Shown: piece by piece, positions 18,444 through 26,889 of the stretch
Position numbering within the stretch: position 1 is the stretch's first letter
Layout: each line of letters begins with the position of its first letter
The notes under the pieces: model-generated
Seen by the model: only the letters and a program-made list of their open reading frames with translations
Told to the model about the DNA's origin: nothing
The model's database searches: none
Position numbers and translations under genes: made by a program
Source of the DNA: Herpetosiphonaceae bacterium
GTDB lineage: Bacteria; Chloroflexota; Chloroflexia; Chloroflexales; Kallotenuaceae
DNA length: 47,443 nucleotides
Assembly (NCBI GenBank): GCA_013821605.1
Contig: JACDGP010000033.1
Location: 1-47,443, forward strand
Direction of reading: 5' to 3'

Positions 18444-18478
18444 CGAGGACATCCTATCAGAATGGTAGGATGTCCTCG
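18444..18478. terminator. 13-bp perfect inverted repeat between convergent genes
   Basis: Bases 18444-18456 (CGAGGACATCCTA) pair perfectly with 18466-18478 around a 9-base loop. The hairpin lies exactly between the stop of the VWA lipoprotein (18417, rightward) and the stop of the first pilin (18488, leftward). No clear T-run follows on either strand, so it may act as a bidirectional terminator, an mRNA 3' end stabiliser, or both. Confidence 0.65.
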
Positions 18479-18487
18479 CCTCAGTTG

Positions 18488-18700
18488 CTAGCGCAGCTTG
18501 CTGATCAGCTGGTTAAAGGCCGACAAGATCGCCCCGGAGAAAGAGCTACTGAGACCCAATATTGCTCCTACGACCACCGCACTCAATATCGCCACGCCGG
18601 CAGCCTGCGCGACTTCAGAACCTTCTTCATTCTGGAGGCGGATGATCAAGGTCTGTATGCGCTTCATCCCAGCGCTTGCCAGGTTGTTCAAGGCGTTCAC
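18488..18700 (-). CDS. Flp-like pilin 1
   Basis: A 70-residue small pilin candidate. The GTG at 18700 is chosen because AAAAGG precedes it at a good distance and because it makes the protein the same length as, and alignable throughout to, the second pilin. A leader of about 26 residues ends in NEEG, followed by SEVAQAAGVAILSAVVVGAILGL, a single hydrophobic helix, given here to about residue 50 of the protein. Cleavage after NEEG by the locus prepilin peptidase is expected. The usual Glu at +5 of Flp pilins is Gln here (SEVAQ). The gene has its own promoter with the shared upstream element. Pilin identity is inferred from length, leader, helix and locus. Confidence 0.75.
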   Translation of the reverse strand: MNALNNLASAGMKRIQTLIIRLQNEEGSEVAQAAGVAILSAVVVGAILGLSSSFSGAILSAFNQLISKLR

Positions 18701-18750
18701 GGGTCTACCTTTTGCCCATTCTGAGATGCAATTGTCATAAGAATGGATGC

Positions 18751-18805
18751 AGAGTACAGTGCTTCCACCTCGAATACAACACCTGTTTGTAACAGTTGTG
18801 TAAAC
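18751..18805 (-). promoter_or_regulatory. Promoter of pilin 1 with 20-base upstream element
   Basis: Reading leftward, the element at 18805-18786 (GTTTACACAACTGTTACAAA) is followed after 6 bases by -35 TTGTAT (18779-18774), a 17-base spacer and -10 TACTCT (18756-18751). About 50 bases then separate the -10 from the GTG start. The element consists of two near-repeats (GTTTACA and TGTTACA) 11 bases apart, the spacing used by OmpR/PhoB-family regulators. The same element at the same spacing precedes pilin 2. The -35 and -10 matches are moderate, which fits an activator-dependent promoter. Confidence 0.65.
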
Positions 18806-18847
18806 ATTCTGCAACAACATTATTCATTTTTATCAGGTATATCAACT

Positions 18848-18871
18848 GAGCCGTACCCTAGGGCACGGCTC
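18848..18871 (-). terminator. Hairpin between the two pilin genes
   Basis: GAGCCGT (18848-18854) pairs with ACGGCTC (18865-18871). The ten bases between them hold a second self-complementary stretch, CCCTAGGG. It lies 37 bases past the stop of pilin 2 in its direction of transcription, where a terminator or processing signal would be expected. No strong T-run follows. It separates pilin 2 from the independent promoter of pilin 1. Confidence 0.5.
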
Positions 18872-18908
18872 GCTCTCCGATTGTTAGTGCTAAACCGGTG
18901 CTCAGGTT

Positions 18909-19121
18909 TTAGTTCAAGCTGCCGATGAGCTTATTGAAGGCACCAGTCACGGCACTCGAAAAGTTGCCACGTAAGCCCAACATTGCGCCAATGATCGCGG
19001 CACTCAACAGGGCTACACCGGCGGCCTGGGCGACTTCCGAGCCCTCTTCGTTCTGGGCGACGGTGATGAAGGCTTGCGTGCGGGCCGCCACGTAAATCGT
19101 CAGGTCGTTCAACTTGTTCAT
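18909..19121 (-). CDS. Flp-like pilin 2
   Basis: A 70-residue paralogue of pilin 1. Two in-frame ATG codons exist. The one at 19121 is chosen because AAGAGG lies nine bases upstream, whereas it directly abuts the ATG at 19130. The leader (MNKLNDL to NEEG) is followed by SEVAQAAGVALLSAAIIGAML and an amphipathic tail ending GAFNKLIGSLN; pilin 1 ends SAFNQLISKLR. The NEEGSEVAQAAGVA core is identical in both. Sequence around the helix differs enough that the two are old duplicates rather than a recent copy. Two pilin genes may provide major and minor subunits, or subunits used under different conditions. Confidence 0.77.
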   Translation of the reverse strand: MNKLNDLTIYVAARTQAFITVAQNEEGSEVAQAAGVALLSAAIIGAMLGLRGNFSSAVTGAFNKLIGSLN

Positions 19122-19172
19122 GGTTGTCATCCTCTTGCGTTACGGTTTACACCGTGCGATTACGATGGATGT

Positions 19173-19227
19173 AGCATACAGTCAAGAGATGCCTAGTTCA
19201 AGAGGTCTTTGTAACAGTTGTGTAAAC
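19173..19227 (-). promoter_or_regulatory. Promoter of pilin 2 with the same upstream element
   Basis: Reading leftward, the 20-base element at 19227-19208, identical to that of pilin 1, is followed after 6 bases by -35 TTGAAC (19201-19196), a 17-base spacer and -10 TATGCT (19178-19173). About 50 bases then lead to the ATG. A further upstream half-site (GTTTACC at about 19239-19233) extends the direct repeat to three copies at steps of about 11-12 bases. The leaders of both pilin transcripts also share CATCCAT just after the -10. Confidence 0.7.
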
Positions 19228-19242
19228 CTTTTGGTAAACATT

Positions 19243-19585
19243 CCGTTACAAATGGCCTAATGTTATGGAAGTGAGTAGTGCCCAGATGACGTAAGCAGAA
19301 ATATTGGGATGGGTTTTACAGCTTCTAGGCTAATGCTGGTGTGCAGTAAATAATGATGCCTGCTTGAGCATCGCCAATCAGAGTGTGGCATACTTCTTGG
19401 CATAGACTACGCTGCACTGCCGTATCCGGCAACAGTTCGAGCGAACGAGATAGGCGAAGCTGCATGTTCCGAGCGACAATCGGCGAGTGTTTGGTGGGCA
19501 TGCGTCCACACATTAAATGCCCACCCGCTACCCGAAACTTTTGGCTTGTCCGGCCGTTAATACTAGTATCTAGTGCTCACGCCAG
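19243..19585. other. Spacer without a recognisable gene
   Basis: This 343-base stretch between the pilin 2 promoter and the sigma factor gene holds only short open frames on both strands (62 and 68 codons). They have no ribosome-binding site worth noting and no recognisable product. It must contain the promoter of the rightward sigma factor operon; a possible weak pair is TTGTCC near 19548 and TATCTA near 19567, with spacing that is too short to trust. Confidence 0.4.
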
Positions 19586-20161
19586 GTGAAGGTCGTGGCC
19601 GACGAAGGACTCGATCTCACGCACACCATTACGCAAGCGCAGACCGGTGACCGCCAGGCTTTCGCTGCCCTGTATCAGCATTTCGCCGATCGCCTTTTTC
19701 GCTATTTGTATGCACGTTGCGCCGACGCCGCGCTAGCGGAGGATCTGGCTGCCGAGACGTGGGTACATGTTGCGAAGAGTTTGCCCAGATTTCGCTTTGC
19801 GAAGGCACCGGCAGAGACAGCCTTCAATGCTTGGCTCTACACGATCGCGCGCAATCTATTAATCGACACGTATCGTCACCGGAGCTGGAGCAACCTGTCG
19901 CTGAGCCCAACAGTGGTGTCACGTGAGCCGCCACTGGACGAGCAGGTACTCGTACAAGAAGAGCAGCAAGAACTCCATCGGGCACTGGAGCAGTTGCCGG
20001 AAGACCAGCGCGAGGTGCTGCTCCTGCGCTTTTTCGGGGAGCATACGACGACCGAAATTATGGGGATCATGGGACGTGGGGAGAGTGCAGTGAAATCACT
20101 GCAGTTTCGGGCACTTGGCGCGCTCGCCCGCCTGCTCGGTGAGCAGCGGAGACGGCACTAA
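19586..20161 (+). CDS. ECF-type RNA polymerase sigma factor
   Basis: A 191-residue group 4 (ECF) sigma factor. Sigma region 2 lies at about 25-95 (FAALYQHFADRLFRYLYA, then LAEDLAAETWVHV, then WLYTIARNLLIDTYR), followed by a linker and region 4 at about 125-185 (LEQLPEDQREVLLLRFF, then TTTEIMGIMGRGESAVKSLQFRALGAL). Regions 1 and 3 are absent, as normal for ECF factors. The GTG at 19586 is used; a GTG nine bases later is an alternative. Its stop overlaps the start of the DUF5667 gene (TAATG), a pairing I know as common in Chloroflexota and Actinobacteria. The membrane protein may hold or regulate this sigma factor. Confidence 0.9.
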   Translation: MKVVADEGLDLTHTITQAQTGDRQAFAALYQHFADRLFRYLYARCADAALAEDLAAETWVHVAKSLPRFRFAKAPAETAFNAWLYTIARNLLIDTYRHRSWSNLSLSPTVVSREPPLDEQVLVQEEQQELHRALEQLPEDQREVLLLRFFGEHTTTEIMGIMGRGESAVKSLQFRALGALARLLGEQRRRH

Positions 20162-21636
20162 TGCCCGATCAAAACATAGAAACGATCATGCAGGAGTGCC
20201 TGCGGCGGTTGGAAGCGGGCGAAACCGTCGACACGATCCTACACGATTTTCCACAGCAAGCCGCCGAGATCGGCCCATTGCTGGCTGTCGCCGTTGGTCT
20301 ACGGCGCTGGCAAGCACCATCGCTCGGGGAAACCGCGCGCAACGTGGCGTTGTCGCGTGCACTTGCGGCGCTGCCCGTAGCAGTCCCGACCAATCCAACG
20401 CGACGCGGCCTGCTGGGTCGCATGCGTCTGCAACCAGTGCTGCTCCTAGCGCTCCTGCTCATGTTCGTGCTAGGTGGCTTTGGCGGTAGTGTTGCCATAG
20501 CTCAAGCAAGTCTGCCTGGCGATGTCTTGTACGGCCTTAAACGCACCAGCGAGCAAGCACGTCTTCAGATCGCTACAAGCCATGAGCAGCGCGCCACCCT
20601 CTACCTTACCTTCGCCAGCCGACGCGTTAATGAACTGGTGCAACTGGAGGCGGCGCAACGCGTGCCACCCTCGAATATTGTTGACGATCTCCAACAGGAC
20701 TACGATCAGTGCCGGGCTGAGATCAGCCAAGCCGGCCCATCTGTCCAGCACCCCCTCATCGTACAGTATCAGGCTGACGTGCAGACACAAAGCCAAGCCC
20801 TGACTGCCGCCCTGCCGGTTGCCAGCAGCGCTGCTCGCGCGATCATGACACAAGCGCAAACCGTGAACAATGGAGCAGCAACGCGTCTGCAGCTTACGCC
20901 ATCACCCACTCTTCCCGCTACCGCTACTTCCGCTGTTGCTACACCGGCCGCTTCCCTTGACACGTCACTACCGGCAGAAATGACCGCTTCACCCACGACA
21001 ACTCATGCTGACGCTACATCAATTCCAACGCTCACACCAACGTTGCGGTCAACGAGCACCCCGACCGGCCCATCGGCGACAACTCGTGCTGATGCCACCT
21101 CAACCTTGACGCTCACACCAACGTTGCGGTCAACGAGCACCCCGACCGGCCCACAGGCCCGGCACTCGACGGCTACCCCATCAACCTCGACGCTTACACC
21201 AACAGCACAGTTAACGAGCACTCTGACCCCGACCGGCCCACCGACCCAGCACTCGACGGCTACCCCATCAACCTCGACGCTTACACCAACCCTGCGGCCA
21301 ACGCTCAGGCCGACCCCGACCGGTTTGCCCCCCCGGCGCTTGACGGCTACCCCATCAACCTTGACGCTTACACCAACCCTGCAACCAACGCTCAGGCCAA
21401 CCCCGACCGACCGTCCGGCTCGGCGCTCGACGGCTACCCCAACCTCGGCCCGACGCTCGACGGCTACCCCAACCTCAACCTCACCACCGCCGGCCCGCTC
21501 CAAGCTTCCCACCACCGGCACGACTGCCACTCCTGGGAAACTGCTGCCCACATTGGAACCCAAAAGGGTCCATCGTTTGTTGCTCATCCTGCGCGCAGAT
21601 AGGCTCTCACAACTCATCTCCAGCGACGTCTGGTGA
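20161..21636 (+). CDS. DUF5667 membrane protein with Thr/Pro-repeat tail, putative sigma partner
   Basis: A 491-residue protein translationally coupled to the sigma factor. Residues 1-80 are cytoplasmic and begin with a helical segment (IETIMQECLRRLEAGE) that could bind the sigma factor. One membrane segment spans about 92-115 (LLALLLMFVLGGFGGSVAIA). A DUF5667 domain at about 118-225 starts with the family signature LPGDVLYGLKRTSEQA and is outside the membrane. From about 240 to 465 the protein is a Thr/Ser/Pro repeat stalk, expected to cross the cell wall. The tail ends in a basic, more ordinary stretch. An anti-sigma or sensor role is inferred from the pairing; no zinc-binding anti-sigma motif (HxxxCxxC) is present. 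Confidence 0.75.
   Translation: MPDQNIETIMQECLRRLEAGETVDTILHDFPQQAAEIGPLLAVAVGLRRWQAPSLGETARNVALSRALAALPVAVPTNPTRRGLLGRMRLQPVLLLALLLMFVLGGFGGSVAIAQASLPGDVLYGLKRTSEQARLQIATSHEQRATLYLTFASRRVNELVQLEAAQRVPPSNIVDDLQQDYDQCRAEISQAGPSVQHPLIVQYQADVQTQSQALTAALPVASSAARAIMTQAQTVNNGAATRLQLTPSPTLPATATSAVATPAASLDTSLPAEMTASPTTTHADATSIPTLTPTLRSTSTPTGPSATTRADATSTLTLTPTLRSTSTPTGPQARHSTATPSTSTLTPTAQLTSTLTPTGPPTQHSTATPSTSTLTPTLRPTLRPTPTGLPPRRLTATPSTLTLTPTLQPTLRPTPTDRPARRSTATPTSARRSTATPTSTSPPPARSKLPTTGTTATPGKLLPTLEPKRVHRLLLILRADRLSQLISSDVW
21003..21500 (+). repeat. In-frame tandem repeats coding for the Thr/Pro stalk
   Basis: Imperfect tandem repeats inside the DUF5667 gene. A unit reading ACGCTCACACCAACG is followed by a GCGGTCAACGAGCACCCCGAC block, both found at about 21028 and again near 21111. 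Later units begin CCATCAACCTCGACGCTTAC (near 21178, 21267 and, with one change, 21353). All unit changes keep the frame, and every unit codes for Ser/Thr/Pro-rich sequence. Such repeats can expand and contract by slippage, changing stalk length. Confidence 0.75.
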
Positions 21637-21734
21637 GATTTGCAGCGCCGTCCTAACCTGTCTATACTGCCAGTTGCCATCAATACTACACGATGATAAT
21701 GTGCAATCCTTCAAAGGAAAGAAGTAGCTTACCT

Positions 21735-22583
21735 ATGCCAGAAACGATAGGGGTACTTGGGGCCGGGCAGATGGGCAACGGGATCGCGCAAGTCTGTGCT
21801 CAGGCCGGTTATCCGGTGGTCATGCTAGACATTGACACAGCAGCGGTGGAACTCGGCCTCGCAACGATTGGATCGTCGCTTGATCGCCTGATCAAAAAGG
21901 GCAGGCTGCCTGCCGATGAGCGACAAGCCGTGTTGGGACGCATTGCAACGACGACCGATCTCCACGCGCTGCAACCTGTCGCTATCGTGATCGAAGCAGC
22001 GACGGAGCGGCGCGAACTGAAGTTCGACCTGTTTCGGCAACTTGATGGCTTGTGCGATCCTACGACGATTCTGGCATCGAACACCTCGTCGATTTCGATC
22101 ACCGAGATCGCAGCCCAAACCAAACGGCCTGTGCAGGTTGTTGGGATGCACTTTTTTAACCCGGTGCCCGTCATGGGATTGGTCGAGATCATTCGGGGTC
22201 TGGCAACAGATGATGCGACCTATCAAGCAGTCGAGGCGCTGGCACGAGCGGTAGGCAAAACGCCGGTTGAGGTCAACGACTTTCCCGGCTTTGTTTCGAA
22301 TCGCATTCTGATGCCGATGATCAACGAGGCGATTTTCGCGGTCATGGAAGGCGTTGCCACGCCCGAAGCAATCGACACCGTAATGAAGCTGGGTATGGCG
22401 CATCCCATGGGACCGCTCCAATTGGCCGATTTTATCGGCCTCGACACCTGCCTAGCGATCATGGAAGTGTTACACAGCGGCTTAGGCGATGGGAAGTACC
22501 GTCCTTGCCCGCTTCTGCGCAAAATGGTCGCGGCCGGTCGGCTCGGCAAAAAAAGCGGGCAAGGCTTTTATAGCTATCGTTAG
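21735..22583 (+). CDS. hbd: 3-hydroxybutyryl-CoA dehydrogenase
   Basis: A 282-residue short-form L-3-hydroxyacyl-CoA dehydrogenase. It interconverts acetoacetyl-CoA and 3-hydroxybutyryl-CoA with NAD(P) in fatty-acid, butyrate or polyhydroxyalkanoate metabolism. The Rossmann motif GAGQMGNG is at about 9-16, followed by the acidic end of strand 2 (MLDID). The catalytic motif [15 protein letters not shown] contains His and Glu, and [19 protein letters not shown] is the start of the dimerisation domain. The C-terminus ends [11 protein letters not shown], as in the family. An ATG at 21693 is in frame, but only the ATG at 21735 gives the family N-terminus. The ribosome-binding site (AAGGAAAG) is somewhat far from it. 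Neighbours give no pathway context. Confidence 0.92.
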   Translation: MPETIGVLGAGQMGNGIAQVCAQAGYPVVMLDIDTAAVELGLATIGSSLDRLIKKGRLPADERQAVLGRIATTTDLHALQPVAIVIEAATERRELKFDLFRQLDGLCDPTTILASNTSSISITEIAAQTKRPVQVVGMHFFNPVPVMGLVEIIRGLATDDATYQAVEALARAVGKTPVEVNDFPGFVSNRILMPMINEAIFAVMEGVATPEAIDTVMKLGMAHPMGPLQLADFIGLDTCLAIMEVLHSGLGDGKYRPCPLLRKMVAAGRLGKKSGQGFYSYR

Positions 22584-22701
22584 GGGGGAATAGCATTGGG
22601 CGGTAGCCAGCCTGCCATCCTCAAGGATAAGTACGACAATATGATCTAGCATTTGCTCCACTGTTCGACCTATACTACTCTATAAGATACCGCAGGTGAC
22701 T

Positions 22702-24456
22702 ATGAAGGCACAGGCCGGTCAGTATCGGGCGCTGCTCATCGCCTATCTCCGTCCCCAGTGGCGGAGCGTGGTATGCCTAGCAGTCGTGCTGCTGAGCAGC
22801 ATTGCCCTGCAACTGGTCAATCCTCAACTCCTGCGACACTTCATCGACACTGTGCGCGCCGGTGGCTCCCTCGACACCCTCAACCGGACGGCGCTCCTGT
22901 TCATCGCCGTCGTTGTCCTCAGCCAACTCGTCGCTATCACCACAACCTATTTGAGTGAACGTGTCGCCTGGAATGCAACCAACCGGCTCCGCGAAGATCT
23001 AACACTGCATTGCCTGCGCCTCCCACTCTCATTCCATAACGTGCATACGCCGGGCGAGCTTATTCAGCGGGTCGATGGCGATGTCGATGCGCTCACCAAC
23101 CTCTTCTCCCAGTTCGTCGTACGTATCCTTGGCAATGGGCTCTTGCTCGTGGGCGTACTCCTGATTGTGTTGCGGGAAGAGTGGCATATTGGCCTGCTGC
23201 TGAGCGCCTTCGCAACGCTTGCTGTTGTGGTACTGCTCCGCATGAAGCGTGTCGCCGTGCCCTTCTTCAAAGCACATCGCCAGGCTTTTGCCGAGCTAAC
23301 TGGCTTCTGGGAGGAGCGCATCACCGGGACCGAGGATCTACGTGCCAATGGCGCGATCCCATATACCATGCGCCGTCATTACGCGCTGCTCGACGCCCAT
23401 GTACATAAGGCACGCATCGGCAACGTCATGGGTCGTGTGATGCAAAGCACCGCTGAGATGCTCCTCGCCCTCGGGACCGCCGGAGCCGTCGCAGTCGGCG
23501 CATATGTCCTCAAAGGTGGTGCGATCACCCTCGGCACACTCTATCTGGTTCTGGCCTATACCAACCTGATCGCCTGGAACCTGCTGGAAATCACCATGCA
23601 ACTCGATGACCTCCAAAAAGCTGTGGGTGCGACCGAGCGCATCATCGAACTCTACCATACGCCTAACCTGCTCCAGTCAGCGGCAAGCATTGACGTCCCA
23701 GTTGGTCCACCATCGGTCGTCTTCGATCATGTTTCCTTCGGCTACACCGCAGACGTGCCCGTGCTGAACGATATCTCCTTCTGCCTTAAACCAGGCACCG
23801 TGTTAGGGTTACTGGGGCGCACCGGCAGCGGCAAGACGACCCTCACACGGCTCCTCTTTCGCTTCTATGATGTCGCGCAAGGCACGCTCCGCTTCAACGA
23901 CATCGACATCCGCGACCTACCACCGGAGGAGCTACGACGACGCATGGGCGTCGTTACCCAGGACGTGCAGCTTTTCCACGCGACGGTGCGCGACAACCTG
24001 ACCCTCTTCGACGACTCTATCACCGATGAGCGCATCTATGCGGCGATCCACCAACTCGATCTCGACAGCTGGCTGGCTTCGCTCCCCCAACGTCTTGATA
24101 CAGAACTGGCCGGTGATGGTGGACTATCGGCGGGCGAGGCCCAATTACTCGCTTGCACGCGCGTCTTTCTCCAGAATCCCGATCTAGTGATCCTGGACGA
24201 GGCGTCGTCACGCCTTGACCCGGCAACCGAGCGTCGTATCAGCCGTGCCGTTGAGCGCCTGCTTGGCTCCGGCAGTACCCGTCGCACTGCCATTATCATC
24301 GCCCATCGTCTCCAGACGGTGCAGCATGTCGATGAGATCTTGATCCTTGATCATGGTCGTATCCAAGAGTATGGCGCACCCAGCGAATTGCTCAACAACC
24401 CAGCCTCGCGTTTCTCACAGTTGCTTCGCACGGGCCTGGAGCTAGAGCTGGCATGA
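22702..24456 (+). CDS. ABC exporter half-transporter A (catalytic Glu, degenerate signature)
   Basis: A 584-residue fused membrane/ATPase half-transporter. Six membrane segments occupy about 15-300 and the nucleotide-binding domain about 335-575. Walker A is GRTGSGKTT (Lys378) and the Q-loop is VVTQDVQLF. The signature is LSAGE instead of LSGGQ. Walker B with catalytic Glu is LVILDEAS (Asp499, Glu500), and the switch His is in IIAHRLQTV. The ATG at 22702 has AGGTGA five bases upstream and is preferred to the GTG at 22696. It overlaps the second half-transporter gene by four bases (ATGA). The two form a heterodimer in which this chain supplies the working Walker B site but the weak signature. 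Substrate is unknown; relatives export lipids, peptides or drugs. Confidence 0.92.
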   Translation: MKAQAGQYRALLIAYLRPQWRSVVCLAVVLLSSIALQLVNPQLLRHFIDTVRAGGSLDTLNRTALLFIAVVVLSQLVAITTTYLSERVAWNATNRLREDLTLHCLRLPLSFHNVHTPGELIQRVDGDVDALTNLFSQFVVRILGNGLLLVGVLLIVLREEWHIGLLLSAFATLAVVVLLRMKRVAVPFFKAHRQAFAELTGFWEERITGTEDLRANGAIPYTMRRHYALLDAHVHKARIGNVMGRVMQSTAEMLLALGTAGAVAVGAYVLKGGAITLGTLYLVLAYTNLIAWNLLEITMQLDDLQKAVGATERIIELYHTPNLLQSAASIDVPVGPPSVVFDHVSFGYTADVPVLNDISFCLKPGTVLGLLGRTGSGKTTLTRLLFRFYDVAQGTLRFNDIDIRDLPPEELRRRMGVVTQDVQLFHATVRDNLTLFDDSITDERIYAAIHQLDLDSWLASLPQRLDTELAGDGGLSAGEAQLLACTRVFLQNPDLVILDEASSRLDPATERRISRAVERLLGSGSTRRTAIIIAHRLQTVQHVDEILILDHGRIQEYGAPSELLNNPASRFSQLLRTGLELELA

Positions 24457-26207
24457 AGGTCCTCGACGTTAACCGGCGGCTCCTCCGCTTCAGCCCCCGG
24501 ATCTATGCGATCAGCCTACTCCTACAAATCTTCCGGCTCGGCCTCATGTTGGCGCCCGGTTTGGTGCTGCGCGTCATCTTTGACCGTCTCGCCGGCACCT
24601 TTCAACTCGGCTGGGTCTTCTGGGGCTTGATCGCCTTGATCGTAGTGATCGCAGTTGCCCGACTAGTTGCGCTCATGGGCGGCGTGGCACTCGAACGCAC
24701 CGGCTATTTTATTGCGAGCGGCTTGCTACGCACCAACCTGTTCGAGCACCTGCTGCTGCGCCCCGATGCTCGTGCGCTACTCTACCCCGCAGGCGATCTT
24801 ATTAACCGGTTGGATAAGGATGCAAGTACCATCGCCGATTTGCTCACCATGGAGATACTGATCATTGGTGGCTCCGTTGGCAGCTTGATCGCGGTCGGTC
24901 TCATGGTGAGTATTGATCCTCTGATCACCGTCATCGTGCTGGTGCCCATCGTGTTGGCCGGGTTGGCTTCAAGTATGCTTGGCACACACATGATGGACTA
25001 TCGCCGCTGCGCTCGGCAGGCCGACGGCAAAGTCAGTGCCTTCCTTGGTGAAATCTTCAGCGCGGTCCAAGCGATCCAGGTGGCTACAGCCGAAGAACAT
25101 GCGACCAAACGGCTGCGTGCATTGAATACAACCCGGCGCAACACCGCCATCGCTGAGCGCCTGTTCGCATACATCATCTTCGACCGCTTCGTTTTGGGCA
25201 TTGCCCAACTCGGCGTCGGCCTCGTCATACTCCTCGCCGGACGCTCAATGCGTACCGGCACATTTACGATTGGCGACTTCGCGCTCTTTACCTATGCATT
25301 ACAGCAGGTTGCGGACTTCGCCTGGTATCTTGGGGGTGTGCTGCTCTACCTCAAACAGACGCGTGTTTCGCTTGACCGCCTTGCCCCACTGCTCCAAGGC
25401 GCTGAAGCGACAACCATGGTGCAGTCGCGCCCGGTGCCATTCCACAGCCCACTACCCGACGAGCCATCTGTACCAAGTTCCATCCACCAACCGCTTGACC
25501 GCCTCACCGTCCGGGGCTTGAGCTATCGCTACCCCGGCACTACCCAGGGAATCGAGGCGATCAACCTCGACCTACCAGCCGGTTCGTTTACGGTGATCAC
25601 CGGTCGCATCGGCTCTGGCAAGACGACACTCCTCCGCACGCTGCTTGGACTACTGCCAATGGACACGGGTGAGATTCGCTGGAACGACCAACTCGTCGCG
25701 CATCCCGCCACCTTTTTCGTTCCCCCGCACAGCGCCTACACGGCCCAAGTCCCACGTCTGTTCAGCGACACGCTCCGTGAGAACGTGCTCCTAGGTCGCC
25801 ACGCCAATGCGGCTGAGATGGACAGCGCCGTCCACCTCGCCGTGATGGAGCAGGATGTCGCTGCACTCAGCGACGGTCTTGATACACTGGTTGGCCGTCG
25901 TGGTGTCAAGCTATCGGGCGGTCAGGTGCAACGGGCAGCAGCGGCACGTATGTTCGTGCGCAACACGGATCTACTGGTCTTTGATGATCTATCAAGCGCC
26001 TTGGACGTCGAGACCGAGCACACTTTGTGGGATAACCTATTCAGGGCACGCCACGCAACCTACCTCGTAGTATCGCATCGCCGTGCAGCCTTGCAGCGTG
26101 CCGATCACATCATCGTCCTCAAGGACGGCCGGATCGTCGCCGAAGGGCAGCTCGCCTGGCTGCTCGAAAACTCGGATGAGATGCAGGAGCTTTGGCGACA
26201 GAGTTAA
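24453..26207 (+). CDS. ABC exporter half-transporter B (canonical signature, Glu-to-Asp site)
   Basis: A 584-residue partner of the preceding gene. Six membrane segments lie in about 15-305, and a 35-residue linker precedes the ATPase domain (about 350-584). Walker A is GRIGSGKTT (Lys390), the signature is canonical LSGGQ (487-491), and Walker B reads [12 protein letters not shown], with Asp512 where the catalytic Glu should be. The switch His is present in VVSHRRAAL. Thus its own Walker site is degenerate, while its signature completes the partner's good site. This is the classic asymmetric heterodimeric exporter arrangement (as in TM287/288). The start overlaps the previous stop. Downstream lies the accessory region. 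Confidence 0.92.
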   Translation: MKVLDVNRRLLRFSPRIYAISLLLQIFRLGLMLAPGLVLRVIFDRLAGTFQLGWVFWGLIALIVVIAVARLVALMGGVALERTGYFIASGLLRTNLFEHLLLRPDARALLYPAGDLINRLDKDASTIADLLTMEILIIGGSVGSLIAVGLMVSIDPLITVIVLVPIVLAGLASSMLGTHMMDYRRCARQADGKVSAFLGEIFSAVQAIQVATAEEHATKRLRALNTTRRNTAIAERLFAYIIFDRFVLGIAQLGVGLVILLAGRSMRTGTFTIGDFALFTYALQQVADFAWYLGGVLLYLKQTRVSLDRLAPLLQGAEATTMVQSRPVPFHSPLPDEPSVPSSIHQPLDRLTVRGLSYRYPGTTQGIEAINLDLPAGSFTVITGRIGSGKTTLLRTLLGLLPMDTGEIRWNDQLVAHPATFFVPPHSAYTAQVPRLFSDTLRENVLLGRHANAAEMDSAVHLAVMEQDVAALSDGLDTLVGRRGVKLSGGQVQRAAAARMFVRNTDLLVFDDLSSALDVETEHTLWDNLFRARHATYLVVSHRRAALQRADHIIVLKDGRIVAEGQLAWLLENSDEMQELWRQS

Positions 26208-26224
26208 GGAAGGGAGATTGTAGC

Positions 26225-26335
26225 ATGACCACCGTAGCCACGTATGACGAGATTGTCGAGCGTGTGCCACATCGACGGCGTATTCCTGGCGTGCTAGTTG
26301 TGCTGTGTCGTCTACGGCTCGTGCCCAATGGGTGA
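26225..26335 (+). other. Short open frame after the ABC genes, doubtful gene
   Basis: A 36-codon frame begins with ATG at 26225, with GGGAG ten bases upstream, and ends at 26335. The product (MTTVATYDEIVERVPHRR and on) is basic and matches nothing I know. It begins 17 bases after the ABC operon and ends near where the transposon debris starts. It may be the N-terminal stump of a gene cut by the TnpB-type insertion, or not a gene. Confidence 0.25.
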
Positions 26336-26427
26336 GCGAGTTGACTGCGATGTCAGCGGGACGATCACCAACTGCAATGGTGGCAATGACAGCGCGACCT
26401 CCTTTGGATAGTCATAGACCGCACGCT

Positions 26428-26592
26428 CTAAAGAGCGGCGGCTTGTTTCTGAGGGGATGACACTGGCTGCGTCCTCGAAACCATAGGCGGTATGACCGCC
26501 GCCCAATCGCGAATATTGCACGCGGCGTTGTAGTCCGCATTGGCAGCATAGGAGCACGCTACACAGTGGAAGCTCGCCTGATTTGGACGGTT
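26428..26592 (-). pseudogene. C-terminal remnant of a TnpB (IS200/IS605-type) gene
   Basis: About 55 codons resemble the end of TnpB/OrfB. NRPNQASFHCVACSYAANAD is followed by YNAACNI, matching the zinc-ribbon end of the family (CxxC, then ADxNAAxNI). The first Cys pair of the ribbon and the whole RuvC-like nuclease domain are missing. Upstream on this strand the frame runs into DNA that, on the other strand, codes for an HsdM remnant. It is a dead fragment of an insertion sequence. Confidence 0.7.
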
Positions 26593-26889
26593 CCGTGACC
26601 GATCTGCCTTCGAGCGTGAGATCGATACGGCGACGAAAAGTGCACGCATCAGCCTCCCGACGCCGCTTCGCAAACTGATCCTAGCCGCGTTGAGCGAGCG
26701 CGAAGTGTTGCCCCATGTGCCTGAGGCGTGGATCAACAGGGCAGTCCGTGACCACAAAGACGGCGGCGTGGGCAGGATCGGCTATGAGATCAACTTCAAC
26801 CGTTACTTCTACCAGTACCAACCGCCGCGCCCGCTTGAGGAGATCGACCGCGAGATCAAGGGGTTGGAAGCGGAGATTCTTGAGCTACT
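26582..26889 (+). pseudogene. HsdM C-terminal remnant (type I DNA methyltransferase), main piece
   Basis: The plus-strand frame from 26582 reads like the C-terminal region of a type I restriction N-6 adenine methyltransferase subunit. FRDRSAFEREIDTATK and LPTPLRKLILAALSER match the helical part, then EREVLPHVPEAWI and GYEINFNRYFYQYQPPRPLE match the C-terminal signature. Between ALSER and EREVL about 40 residues of the usual protein are absent, so there is an internal deletion. There is no start and no methylase motif. After LEAEILELL (26889) the similarity stops abruptly; the missing last residues appear at 27953-28003. The sequence was interrupted by about 1.07 kb carrying toxin-antitoxin genes. 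Confidence 0.72.

Noticed and set aside
18848-18871. Hairpin as a riboswitch for pilin 1
   Set aside because: It lies upstream of the predicted pilin 1 promoter, so it is not in that transcript.
21003-21500. Regularly spaced repeats resembling a CRISPR array
   Set aside because: Units are in frame inside the DUF5667 gene, vary in length and sequence, have no unique spacers, and encode a Thr/Pro stalk.
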